In this document: piece after piece, positions 44,502 to 55,174 of the stretch | Layout: every line of letters starts with the position of its first letter | Position numbering within the stretch: position 1 is the first letter of the stretch | Source: Gamarada debralockiae | Taxonomy: Eukaryota; Ascomycota; Leotiomycetes; Helotiales; Hyphodiscaceae | Assembly: GCA_002803225.1 (NCBI GenBank) | Contig: NXFV01001196.1 | Location: 32,050-96,049 of the forward strand | Direction of reading: 5' to 3' | DNA: 64,000 nucleotides | Program-made: the position numbers and the translations under genes | Notes under the pieces: generated by a model | The model's input: the letters and a program-made list of their open reading frames with translations, nothing else | Told to the model about the DNA's origin: nothing | The model's database searches: none

Positions 44502-44956
44502 TCAATTAACACTAACACAATAATAATACCCCGCCCAAAACTCACTGTTACAATCTGCCCCATCACTGCTCAACGCCGTATTCCACTCATCCAGCCCCGC
44601 CGTCGTGATCCCCTCATCCTCCGGAAATAATGAACAATACGACCCGGTCGGTGCCTGCGCGTAGCCGTTACAATCCGACACAATGCCCTTTGAGTTGGTG
44701 AAGGAACAACGGGAGTGCTGGTTGAGATTTGCGAAGAGGTTGTAGTTGGCGCCGTTGAGGCGCTTGTGCTGATGTAGTAGTAATACCCAACCCAGAACTG
44801 TGTAGTGCAGTTCGCGCCTCCGACGCCTAGGATGGTGTTCCATTCGTAGAGCTCGGTTGTTGAGATGTTGTTCGCGGAGGCGAACTGTGAGTAAGAGGCG
44901 CCGCTGACGGCTTGCGAGTATTGGTTGCAGTTGGACACAATGTCGGTGGATGCCAT
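44502..44956 (-). pseudogene. LysM-domain protein gene with frameshift
   Basis: The first minus frame has a LysM-like module: IVSNCNQYSQAVSGASYSQFA..NNISTTELYEWNTILG...NCTTQFWVGYYYYIS, followed by a Thr/Ser linker. The second module (IVSDCNGYAQAPTGSYCSLFPEDEGITTAGLDEWNTALSSDGADCNSEFWAGYYYCVSVN) is in the next frame, reached by a one-base shift near 44690, and ends at the TGA 44502-44504. LysM proteins bind chitin, and secreted ones shield hyphae from host recognition. The first available Met lacks a signal peptide and sequence upstream still resembles a linker between modules, so earlier modules are missing. A very short unseen intron is less likely than a frameshift. Confidence 0.65.
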
Positions 44957-45348
44957 GGCTCAGAGGACAGTTGCTGCCGTCACTGCAATGCCAACTTTGA
45001 CCACTAGTCCGGAGATTAGGGTCACGAGTACGGATCTACCGCGGCAAGCAAACAGCCCACATGAACTCAGAGACTATGGGAAGATACACTTGTACTAATT
45101 GGAATAATGCCGCGAGTTGTGGGAACTACCCAGCGTGTGAACTTTTATATCAGTTGTATATATTGAATACAGCAAGAGAAACCTGTTGATCCATGTATTA
45201 TTATTTTTTTTTTCCTACCATGTTCCTTGTACCGATACATCATGCAGCGAGCCTCTTGTGCGTACCCCTTGCCTCAATAAATCAGTCTTGTTCTTGATTC
45301 TGAGGTGGTCTCCCATAATAGTCATCCATCATCTCACCAGCTGCTCTT

Positions 45349-46329
45349 TTATGCCACGCCTGAATGGCTGTGAAGATCTTGTCCTTGCGAAAGTCCGCGG
45401 ATGGCCCACCCATGATCATGATAGATTTTTCGCAGTGCCTATGAAAACGTGACGTTGGTTAGAAGATGAGATCAAATATATAGAAGAACACAAATATCTG
45501 ATGAGATAAAAGAGAAAAGATAGATCGATTAATCACCCCCCATCGCTAACGACTACAGAACAAAACGGGTATAAATGTAGTAAAAGGACAGCCAAAAATA
45601 ACGTACCTCTAAGTCTTCTTCACTCTTATCACTCGCCTCCCAGATCTCACCTCCATCATTGTTTTCTCCAGGCACAGAGACCCATTCCAACGACCTGTAC
45701 TTGTCCTCCCAATTCTTGAAGAATTCTTTCACAGGAGCTTTCGGACAAAGCCTCCACGACATGCCATTCGCGTAGTCCGGGTGCGACCACAACGAAGAGT
45801 CAATCTGGGACTCACCTAGGATTGAATAATGAAAGATGGTGCCTGTCACCAACGTCAATCTCCACACTAAAGCGACCAAGTTGAAGATGAAGTCTCGTCA
45901 TCAGCCAGACATACCTTCCTCAGCATCAAGTAATAGCCAACTCCCATATTTCATCCCACTCGTCAAAGCAATCACATGATCGGGGACCTTCTCGTTCGGC
46001 GGCTCCAGATTCTGCGTCTTGAGCGCCTCATCTCGATGCTCCTGCGCCCAGAACCTCACCGTCTCCCCGTTCCACCGGATCGGTGCTGTCTCATACGCGA
46101 TGTAGAAATCGGCATTGTTGATATAGGGCAAGTGAGAAAGGATATCGACGACGTTGTCGGATTTTCCTAGTTTGCGGAAAAGCTCTACATCGGTTGAGGG
46201 CCAGCCGCCATGGGGTGGCGTCTTGATTGCGCTGGCTGGCAGGTAGCCGATGGTGGTGAGGAAGTGGTAGAAGGATGTGATGGCTTCGATGGTGTCGTTG
46301 CGAGAGACGCTGCGTGAGAATTCGCTCAT
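45349..46329 (-). CDS. Uncharacterised conserved fungal protein, 246 aa
   Basis: Three exons are inferred: 46329-45915, 45842-45607 and 45438-45349, with introns of 72 and 168 bp, GT..AG and in phase. The N-terminus reads MSEFSRSVSRNDTIEAITSFYHFLTTIGYLPASAIKTPPHGGWPS, then VDILSHLPYIN. Next is a domain with VIALTSGMKYGSWLLLDAEEG-TIFHYSILGE and WRLCPKAPVKEFFKNWEDKYRSLEWVSVPG. The C-terminus has LRKIYHDHGW. The acidic 'LLLDAEEGTI' region and overall form recall fungal proteins of unknown function; I know of no assigned activity. No signal peptide or membrane segment. The last exon boundary is the least certain part. Confidence 0.65.
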
Positions 46330-46873
46330 TGCGGTGGTGGATGCATTGATGTCGACAAGGATGGTTGGTTGTTATATTTGACAAGCTTTTTGTGCGTGAC
46401 GATCATTCAAGGGTCAGACCGGCGAAGCCTGTCACTTTCATATGTCATGTTAGAGCTATGCAGTAGTACGCACCTACCGCCTACAATGTTTGAGTTTTTT
46501 TTGCCCCCCACCAAAATCAGATCACAGAAGTGGTGGACAAGGCGGCAGCAAACAATTGGATCTGGTAAAGAGATCATGAAGCTCCTGCCTGATCGGCGAG
46601 AAGCAGGGGCCCAGATCACAAAAGAGATGGTGATAATTTTATATTAGAGGAGCAAACCTCGACATTACTTCGCAGCAAGTGCATTTTCCTAACCATATGT
46701 CCCTACTTGTCACCTTGTGACTTCTACGAGCCGTTTGCTGAAGTCAACTTGCGTCTCTCTAGTCCATTTGTAATGATAGGACCGAGCGGCGAGCCATAAC
46801 GATCTATAGTACAGAAGTGGATTTCAGCAAATGAAGGTCACCCTCAGTACTCTGCCTAGCTCATTGAGGAAAA
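46330..46873. other. Upstream region, nothing recognised
   Basis: This is the 5' flank of the preceding minus-strand gene. No recognisable regulatory motif could be assigned. Confidence 0.35.
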
Positions 46874-47298
46874 TACCGTATTAGTTGCTTTATAAGACTA
46901 TATCAATTTATAAGACTTTCCTATTTATAAGATCCTAGTCTAATTAGTTGAAATGCAACGCAGGGGTGATTTTTAAGACTTAAGACCATAGTGAGGGCCA
47001 ATTTTCAGGCCACATCGCCTTATAATTCCAGGCTGTAATCGCTAAATTTCAGGCTTACTAGCCTTGTAGCCACAGGTTATTCTCCGCTATATTTTAGCCT
47101 GCTAACTCCTAATTTTCAAGCCATGCTCTTTAAAACTCTATTACTACGTGTTACGTACCTCCTTAAAACTCTCTTAAAATAAGTGCCTAATATTCCAGAT
47201 ATAAGCACCTACTCCTTATATAAGATATAGTTCTAATTCGATGAAAAAGCTTCAATTAAGGATATAAGATACTATCTTATACAGCAATTAATACGGTA
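46874..47298. mobile_element. Short TA-flanked element with TACCGTA-type ends, copy 3 (425 bp)
   Basis: The left end TACCGTATTAGTTGCTTTAT pairs with the reverse complement of the right end (TACCGTATTAATTGCTGTAT); TA occurs at both ends. The interior is AT-rich, has repeated TATAAGA blocks and encodes nothing. It belongs with the copies at 36705 and 42242. Confidence 0.75.
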
Positions 47299-49499
47299 GT
47301 GGGGAAATTCTGAGCATTCGATGTGGTTCTCGGCTGAACACACGGCAATTCAGAAACGCGAATGTAATACTGGGTACGATGCCGGTTGGCAGTTACTATC
47401 TAAGAACTTCTTTTTCGGACCACAAGGTGAAACAGAATGCCAATTGATTCGTTTCTAATATATCTTGGCTGGTCCGGAAGCGCCACAATGATATATTCGA
47501 ATATTTTGACGCCTCAAGTGTCGATTTCGCCTTGAGGTACTGTACAGTCTGCTATTCCGAACCTGAATCTGCACCACAACTACTTGAAATGCATCCTACT
47601 ACGATCAACTGTGGGTCATATTATGGCAAGAAAGCCTTTATCCATCATTTAATAGAGAAATGCTCTCCTAAAGCACACCAAGATCTATTAGAGTAGCTTA
47701 TCAGTAAGGACGCAAACTTACACGAGGTCTATAACGACGAGACCCCAACCTCCAAGTCAATGCAAGCCCCTAGACTAATTAGTAGATGGCGAGATTTATT
47801 ACGAGGATTTCATAAAGAGCGACTAAATGCTCTTTTACAGCGCGAAACAACTACATCCGATCTTCCGTTAAGGAAGGAAGGATGGTGTCTCAAACCCTCC
47901 AAGACCTTTCTTCCTTGCTCCTGCCTTTGGATATGAGGAGTGGTATGACAAGTTTGATCGGCCTTATTATCGATGCGATCAATACGGTCGATGCTGGTGC
48001 GCAGAGATTGATCCCTGACAAGAAGAACTAAAGTTTCTGACAATGAAAACAGAGTGTATATGTCCAATGCTGGTTGAATACAGAAAATGGAAGTCTGTTG
48101 ACACAGGTCGCACAAGATATCATCACCCGGAATCGTTCGATACTCATGGACGGACTGACCAAAGGGAGTGCAACGGCCGTGCAGATCTAGAATTAGGAAA
48201 GTCAGACAATGGTTTATCGACGACCTATTGGCAGGATGGCTATCAGAAATCTGTTCACTTTGTAGTTGTTTTCGCGACACTAGTTGCTGCAACCTCGCTT
48301 CGAAATGCATGTTCTGATGAACAGGCACCATCGATTCGACCTATTGCCGATGCTAGAATTTTGTGGGAGGATGGGATTTTCGAGGACAGCGGCGGTGGGG
48401 ATATGATTTCAAAAGACGGCAAGAACCAAGATGATATCTCAGAGGACAGCGAGAGCATGAATGAAATTGACCCGCTCGGAGAGTCATTCCGTGAATCCTC
48501 TAAGAAGAAGTTCATCCTCCATAAAATCCAATATCACGAATTGAGGCATCAGTACAATCCGGGGGTATTATTGTGCTTTAACTGTCTTGCAGGCGGGGAG
48601 GGATGGATTGGGAACGAAGTTCAGGATAGGGCAGCCCTCAGATATCGCTGAAAATATGACATGTTCGATTCCTGGGGCGTTTGTCGACTAAAAAAGTAGA
48701 CACTTTATTAGACAACGAACTGGTTGGGAAGTAAAACCTTGTTCTTCCACGCCGTCCTTACTTTCTCTGCTAGTTTACTTTTGCCTCAGGGAGAGCATGC
48801 TATAGAGGTTGATGGAGAATGGTGAGGTGAAACGAGAGTGAGCAACCCGACGAGCAGCTACGTGTACCGTGGTTTGAAATATGAGGCAATTGCTCAGCTT
48901 AAATAGCAACTCTACTTACTCAAGCATTTCTGACAGAGATCTGACTTATTGAAGTCACAATATTCATGCGAAATTGAGGTCAAGCACTCTCAAGCCTTGA
49001 CACACCATGTCTACGAGGACGACAAGGTACTGACTTCGGCCATGTGTACAGAAGAAGGATGGAATGCATCTCTAAAATTGCTCATGAATAGTCGTAGTTT
49101 TGTCTACTATTTTGGAAGATAGAATATAGTCATTTGAGGAGCGGGCTTATTGGCGTATATGGCGGATCGTAACAGGAGAGACTGCTACCTGTTGTTGGTA
49201 CTTGAATACCTGCCTTCTGTTCTGTCCGGCGGCACATCCATAAACATATACAATGTCTATGCAGAACCAATATGTCCTCCTAATCTCCCATAATTTATAC
49301 TCCAACACCATCACCCACTTTCCCTAAACAGTCCCTAAAACTTCGGACTCTCTCCAAAAAAGCCCCCAGCAACAGCCTGCAGAAACTGATGCGCAGTCGC
49401 CGTCTTACGTGGTAACCTCAACCCCGCCTCCCTCTTTCTTAATACTCCGGGCATGGTTTATCCCCCAACCCACTGGTGCCTACCTAATGACTCCTTAAT
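47299..49499. other. Gene-poor region with one unassigned frame
   Basis: The plus frame at 48043-48651 (202 aa from an ATG, acidic Asp/Glu/Ser-rich middle) overlaps an opposing minus frame at 47810-48331 of similar length. Neither has a recognisable domain, so I do not call a gene. The rest holds no clear structure. Confidence 0.35.
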
Positions 49500-49750
49500 C
49501 TCCTCCATACCCACCAACTTCCCATCCTCCAGCTCCGGATCATGCTCCAAATGAATCGTCTCCCCATCCGGCAACGTCTAGTACAGATTGAAGGAACAGC
49601 CGACAGAGTTGGTAATCTTTCTCAGAAGAAGCTTCTGTGAAATGGATGTTACTGTAGTGTAGAAAGCTGCTGCATTTAGGCCATTTTTCGATACATTCCG
49701 CCATCTGTCGAAGACGTTCTGACAAGCAGCACATGAACTTGCTGTGATTG
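49500..49750 (-). pseudogene. Unrecognised gene fragment with TAG stop
   Basis: The minus frame reads RKITNSVGCSFNLY, then TAG, then TLPDGETIHLEHDPELEDGKLVGMEEIKESLG without a shift. A Trp codon (Y-W-T-L-P) would restore it, the same TGG-to-TAG lesion as in the HET gene. The upstream part (CQNVFDRWRNVSKNGLNAAAFYTTVTS) resembles the N-terminal linkers of HET proteins, but this is uncertain. Confidence 0.35.
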
Positions 49751-51092
49751 CGAGTTGAATTTCAAACGGGGAGATAGCTATTGCGATAGTGTCTGTATCT
49801 GCATCCCATATGTCCCGCAGATACTATTCGTTGTCAGAACTGATGGTTTTTATGTCACAGGGTGACGTTTCGTCAGAAAACTTCTCTACGGTGTCTGATA
49901 GAATAGTGAGCTGCCTCGAATTTCTGCCGTCGCTGCCGCTTGAACGGTTTGAATGTTCAGAGGGCATTCTATGAGCTAGAACGCTACCCTATGTTCTTCA
50001 GCTGGACGGAGATGGCTTCCTCTCCTCCCGATTTCCCAGAATATACTTTCCTGTAAGCAAGGCGTTGATGAACTCGCGGTATTGCTTGGCTCAAGCAGCG
50101 GGAAGGCTTGGTTTAACCCTAATTCAGAAACAACGAGGAAATTTTGACATAGCAATGAGCATAGGTAAGATATATGTTGATGTGGTTGGGCTTTAGGAGG
50201 GAAACGAGGAATTGAGGAAGAGCAGGTTCTATGCAAAAGCCACACGATCTGTCCTAGTGGACTTAGTCGTATAACATTCAATGAGAATTAACTGTTCTCT
50301 GTGCGTTTTAGACCGAGTTCAGATCAGCCAGACTTTGATGAGCGGTATTTGCTCATCTGTGCCATGGATAAGTGATAACTTGTAGCAGGAGTACTCACTT
50401 CACACATAGCGGCACTCGATATGTGAAAAAACATGACGATCTGAAAGTCTGAAGTTCATGATGCTCGATTGTGAGTAAACTAAATACGGCTCTTCGATAC
50501 ATACAAGCTTGGCATAAGTTCAAGACCCCACTCGTATGGAAGAATTTCATGACTGGACAATGATTGACATTCGCCGGGCAAATCACCAAATGTGTCACTG
50601 TGAATCTGTTAGTCTCATTCGGGAACAGAGACGGACGACTCGGCATCTGAAGCGCTTCCATCTTGTTCGTTGCCCTCTATCATCCTAGTCCAGTGCAAAT
50701 AACCAGCTGGAAAAATGCAGTAATCATAAGGGGAGTTGGGGTCTGAAGGCGTAGGATGACGAGCCCCTTGACTAATTTGATTCGGTATCTCCCACACCGA
50801 TCAAGGAGGGCCATTGATCTCATAGAGAAATAGCATCATCGTAGATAACCGCAGGCTCAACACTAACTCGATCACACGTCTCTTTTAAACGGGGAAAAGT
50901 TTCGCATTCCTCCATTAGCTTGACAATGTCTGCTGGTATTGGCTTCTCTTCCAAATCTCCCCGTCCATTGCACTTTTGTAGGACATGTTTGGTATGACAT
51001 CCGCAGCCACTGGATCTCGGTAATGTGCGGTTACGATCAACTTCCTCCAGGCGGGGAAATGGTCCACCTTTCTTTCTAGAGCCTGATAAATT
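49751..51092. other. Unassigned sequence
   Basis: Only short frames are open; parts of 50880-51090 (minus) may belong to the F-box gene relic upstream. Nothing else was recognised. Confidence 0.35.
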
Positions 51093-52211
51093 TTAGGAAA
51101 GTCTGGCGTGTCTGGCGTGAATTTCGAGGACCTCTAAGTTGGGGGGAGGTGAAACCTCTGGCGGGCAACCCCAGTCGATATCCTCCTCGCCTACATATTT
51201 AACCTCGAGCAGCTCACATTCTTTCATGTGATGGACTGGCATTTCAAGGTGCCGCAGACCAAGTAGCTTGTGAATACCGGGTGCTGGAATCACAGTCCAC
51301 CACAACTTGTAAAATCGAACTTCAGATAATGTAATGATTGAGCAGCTAGAGTATTGCTGATGGCCCGAAAGTATTCTTCGCAGTTGTGAAGGCTGTCCCG
51401 GAAGATCTCGTAGCGATGTTTGTTAGGGGTGATGGATAGTATCTTCAGTGCGGCCGGAAAATTGAGCATTTGGAACAAACTCTACGGATTGAAGTCGCCA
51501 TTGATGAGTTCGAGCTCTCCAATCCGAGTTTTATTTCCCCCAAAGCCCATGAAAGAATGATTATACTCATCTATTATAAGCCGGTAAATAGAGAGTCGCT
51601 TCAGAGGAAGATGATGAGAGTGGATCACAAGTTGCGAGACGGCACTCGCTCCATGCATCTAGCCTTGATCGTACCTGTTGAATGGTAAGACTAGACTACT
51701 AGACAGTGATTGAGTAAGATTCCGAGATACTTATAGGCTGTCAATGACTAAGCTAAGATCGAAGAACGGAAGTTATGTCGAACCAGCCTGTGGACCCATC
51801 AGATTGTATGAATTTGATGTAGAGTTCTTTGAGGTTCAGCTGTAGAGACAGGTATGAGCATTTTGAGAGTCGGGTAGATAGGGCTGGTCATTATTGTGGG
51901 GCAAGGTGTGATTGAAGACCTGAACAAGATCCATCAAATTCCGCGACTGGCAGGATAAATGTAAAACAATCGGAAGAATAATCGACCATTGATCGTAACC
52001 GATCGATAGAGGCCAGGAGAGTATGTTGGTAAAGGAGTCGACAGGTACTCGCCAAAGCACACAGATCCGACGGTTGTAAGGTTGTGATGATCAAGGCAAG
52101 CAGCTCATTCAACGTGACGGATTTGCAGGTTCTTCGCAGGTTTTCGAACCCATCGAAATTGGGACCCAAGTACGAGTACCTCGTCACTTTCCATGGTATG
52201 ACCGGGCGCAT
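51093..52211 (-). pseudogene. F-box/leucine-rich protein gene, apparently broken
   Basis: An ATG at 52211 opens a frame with an F-box-like segment (LNELLALIITTLQPSDLCALASTCRLLYQHTLLASI). The following sequence is better in another frame (IILPIVLHLSCQSRNLMDLVQ, then across a possible 76-bp intron LNLKELYIKFIQSDG). Further minus frames at 51290-51478 (LHYLKFDF) and 51093-51305 (HKLLGLRHLEMPVHHM, PPPNLEVLEIHARHA) look like leucine-rich repeat parts. This fits a fungal F-box/LRR substrate adaptor of an SCF ubiquitin ligase, either with several introns or with frameshifts. I favour decay because the junction just after the F-box has no plausible splice sites. Confidence 0.45.
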
Positions 52212-52544
52212 CTAGAGAACATTCATGTAGGGTGGTACGGGAGCTGTTGATATTGGTACTGGCTTGATGGCTGCTTGTCTTCGAAGATTTGAAACGACAG
52301 AAAAAAGCTGATGCACGTGATCATAGCCCGGCGGCTTCCGACCTCGCTAACGGGCGGATGTCAACGATTCGGGCAGGAGACGCTTTATCTTTTTCATCTC
52401 GCAGCATTAGCCCCATCTCTTGCTTGCACCAATCGTGGCCAAGCTGGATCTCACAGGCCCTCAATAGCCTCAATATCTACTTCTTCTGTGCACCCATGTC
52501 CCGGAGGAGATGGCCTACGCGTCGGGCGGAAGCATTCTGACATC

Positions 52545-52578
52545 TCGGTGTCTACCGCCCTCAAGATAGTATATATAA
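52545..52578 (+). promoter_or_regulatory. xanA promoter: UaY-like site and TATA box
   Basis: TCGGTGTCTACCGC at 52545-52558 matches the UaY purine-activator consensus TCGG-N6-CCGA at 7 of 8 fixed positions. A TATA element (TATATATAA, 52570-52578) follows 11 bp later, about 98 bp before the start codon. An AGATAG GATA-type motif lies between them. The UaY consensus and the control of A. nidulans xanA by UaY/AreA are established; its use here is inferred. Confidence 0.45.
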
Positions 52579-52675
52579 CAGCTACCCCTCCAACCCTCAT
52601 CAGCTCACCTCACATTTTAAACTTCAGATAGATCATCAACCAATCAACACCTCAATTACCAATCAATCATACACA

Positions 52676-53803
52676 ATGGCAGTCAAAACCCTCGAAGTCC
52701 GCCCAATCGAAGTCCCCTCGACTTCCGCTGTCGACTTCGGCGTCGAAATCAACAACGCCGACATCGAGAACCTCACCGACGATGACTTCGCCATCATCCG
52801 CGAAGCCCTCTACAACTCTCATGTCGTAGTCCTCAAGAACCAAGTTGGCCTCTCTCCCAAAGCCCAATACCAACTCACTCGCCGCTTCGACCCAGCCTCT
52901 GACAGCTATGGCCACGGCAAGACACTAGATGCCAAGCGCTCCGTCCTCCATCCCGATCTCAAGACAATCCCACATCAACCACAAGTGCAAGTCATTGGAA
53001 ATGGTTTCTACGGGGAATATGAGGGGTTGAAAAATATGACTTTGGTTCACCCGCACCACAAGAAGTTTCATAAGGAAGCTATTCCGGAGGAGGATGATCT
53101 TGCTGCCACTCGATTCTTCAGATGGCATATCGATGCTGCGTTGTATGCGCTCAACCCTCCCAAGGTCACTTCCTTGATGGCTGTCAAGGTCCCAGCCGGT
53201 AGACGTCAGACCCTCCGCTACGATGACGGAACCGGCGAGGAGATGGATGTCTCCCTCGGCACCACTGCTTTCGTTTCCGGACAACGCATGTACGAGCTCC
53301 TGAGTGAGGAAGAAAAGGAGTTCGTCCGCGGCGCAAAGGTTGAATACGCTCCTCACCCATACATCTGGATGTCGCCCGCTCGCTCCCGCTCTGATGGCTT
53401 GGGCATGGTTTCCGAGGGCAGGGAATTGGATTCTTCGGACCTTCCACCAATCAACGAGGCAGATATCAAGATCTTGCCTATGTGCTGGAAGAACCCTGTT
53501 ACTGGCAAGCTTGCTCTGCAGATTCACCCCAGTGCTATCAAGGCCATCCACCTTCCTGATGGAAAGGTGATCAGTGATCTCACCGAGGCCAGAGAGCTTG
53601 TTCACAAGCTTCAGCGTCCGGCTATCTCACCTCAGTACGTGTACCCCCACGACTGGGTCGAGGGCGATCTTGTCTTGTTCAACAACCAGGGTGTTACACA
53701 CTCCATTGTGGGAGCTTTCTCGCCTGAGGAGAAGAGGCTGTTCAGACAGTGCAACATGGCCAGCAGCGAGGGAGTCATGGGTCCCGATGGGAAGTTTTAC
53801 TAG
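52676..53803 (+). CDS. xanA: Alpha-ketoglutarate-dependent xanthine dioxygenase, 375 aa
   Basis: An intronless frame runs from the first ATG (MAVKTLEVRPIEVPSTSAVDFGVEINN). It is a TauD/TfdA-family Fe(II)/2-oxoglutarate oxygenase. The facial triad is visible as His151 and Asp153 (RWHIDAALYALNPP) and His342 (FNNQGVTHS), with the cosubstrate Arg at about 357 (RLFRQ). The length and the stretches TSLMAVKVPAGRRQTLRYDDGTGEEMDV and LDAKRSVLHPDLKTIPHQPQVQVIGNG are those of fungal XanA, whose triad in A. nidulans is shifted by two residues. XanA hydroxylates xanthine to uric acid in the cytosol using 2-oxoglutarate and O2, an alternative to the molybdenum enzyme. Codon use is strongly biased (C-ending), suggesting good expression. 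No introns and no lesions. Confidence 0.92.
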   Translation: MAVKTLEVRPIEVPSTSAVDFGVEINNADIENLTDDDFAIIREALYNSHVVVLKNQVGLSPKAQYQLTRRFDPASDSYGHGKTLDAKRSVLHPDLKTIPHQPQVQVIGNGFYGEYEGLKNMTLVHPHHKKFHKEAIPEEDDLAATRFFRWHIDAALYALNPPKVTSLMAVKVPAGRRQTLRYDDGTGEEMDVSLGTTAFVSGQRMYELLSEEEKEFVRGAKVEYAPHPYIWMSPARSRSDGLGMVSEGRELDSSDLPPINEADIKILPMCWKNPVTGKLALQIHPSAIKAIHLPDGKVISDLTEARELVHKLQRPAISPQYVYPHDWVEGDLVLFNNQGVTHSIVGAFSPEEKRLFRQCNMASSEGVMGPDGKFY

Positions 53804-55174
53804 ATTTTGGATTGCTTTGCACATGGGGAGGGATAAGAGATTTGGATTCGTTCAGATGTATTGGGAGCAATTACGAACTCGGCGTTGGACGCATCTAAGC
53901 CTCAGCTTTCGAGGAACTTGGCGTTTGAACGTAACAAAGCGTATACCCCTTTGGCTTTGTTACCAATTCGAATATGATTCATGTTTTACTACGACTTGTT
54001 ACCTCGCATCGTGAATCCAACCCACCATCAGCCCCTCCTTCACATGGAACATGTGAAATGTCTCTCATCCAACTCCATCTTGTGAAAGCGCTCAAAGAAG
54101 CCTCAACACTACCAACTACCTTAGCCTCGCTCTAATAATTCCTTCGCCATTCATTCTACCATCCATCAAGGTTCATATGTACATATTCTGACCCGAGCAT
54201 CCTGGAGCTTTCAGCCTCGTGATGCACAGCATCGCATCCTTGAAATCCCTCCATTCCAACCTCCAAATCGACGAGCATTTCAAACAAAGCTTGTGATAAT
54301 GGCCTAAAGAAGGAAAGACACAGATACACACCTGCAGCAGATGGCCCGCTGGCATGGTAATCGCATGCAAGCCATGTGATATCGGCCATTCACGCTTCCT
54401 GAAAATCCTCCGAACTCGCCAGTGGTGGTGTGTCAGCCGCGCATAGCGAGGCAAGAAGGTCGCTGAGTCGTTCGGTCTCAGTTGAATTTTGAATGTGAGA
54501 AATGTAAGACTCGTACCACCCTAGGAGGCATCAGAACATGAGTGTGAGTAAGCTGAGAATAGACACCCTCAGCTGCTTCGTAAAAACCCCAGAGTCTCCA
54601 GACTCCGTCATTCCCACAAAAAGGTTAAAGGGGTTTCCTACTTCGGGAACACATCAGCCCAGAATGTGGGGGAACAATCCATTCAGACCCCAAAGCTGGC
54701 ACACAAAGAATAGTAGACCCGCACAAATCAGCACTCTTTGTTCCAGATCACCTACCGTACCATCCCACACCACCGCAAAAAAGGAAGCCAATTTTCAGTC
54801 ATCAGCTGAACAATCCCAAAACGTGCCTGATCTAGAACTGCCGTCTCTGATTTGCTGAGTCAGTGAAAAGATACGTCACTTGACCGGCCCAGAAATTCGC
54901 GCTGCAGGGAAGGAGCCGAACCTCCGATCTGATCTGCTCTGGCGGATGGGCACATAAAACCGGAAGACGAGACTATTTTGATCGTGGCGTTTACATTATA
55001 TTACATACAAGCCTACGAGCACCTTCGAAATTCATTCTTCTTCCTCCTCCAACATGATTTATAATCGCCATTCTGGCTATCGATGATTTGAAATGATATG
55101 ATTTGATCTTGGGTGGAAAGGCTGAGAGAGAATACCACCTTTCATGGCGCACGAACTGCACACCGACAAAGAAC
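53804..55174. other. Intergenic between xanA and the lipase
   Basis: This holds the 3' flank of xanA and 5' flank of the patatin-like gene. Frames at 54156-54454 (minus) and 54538-54858 (plus) carry no domain. No terminator or element was recognised. Confidence 0.4.

Noticed and set aside
47810..48651. Opposing 173- and 202-codon frames
   Set aside because: They overlap on opposite strands, neither shows a domain, and the codon patterns do not favour one.
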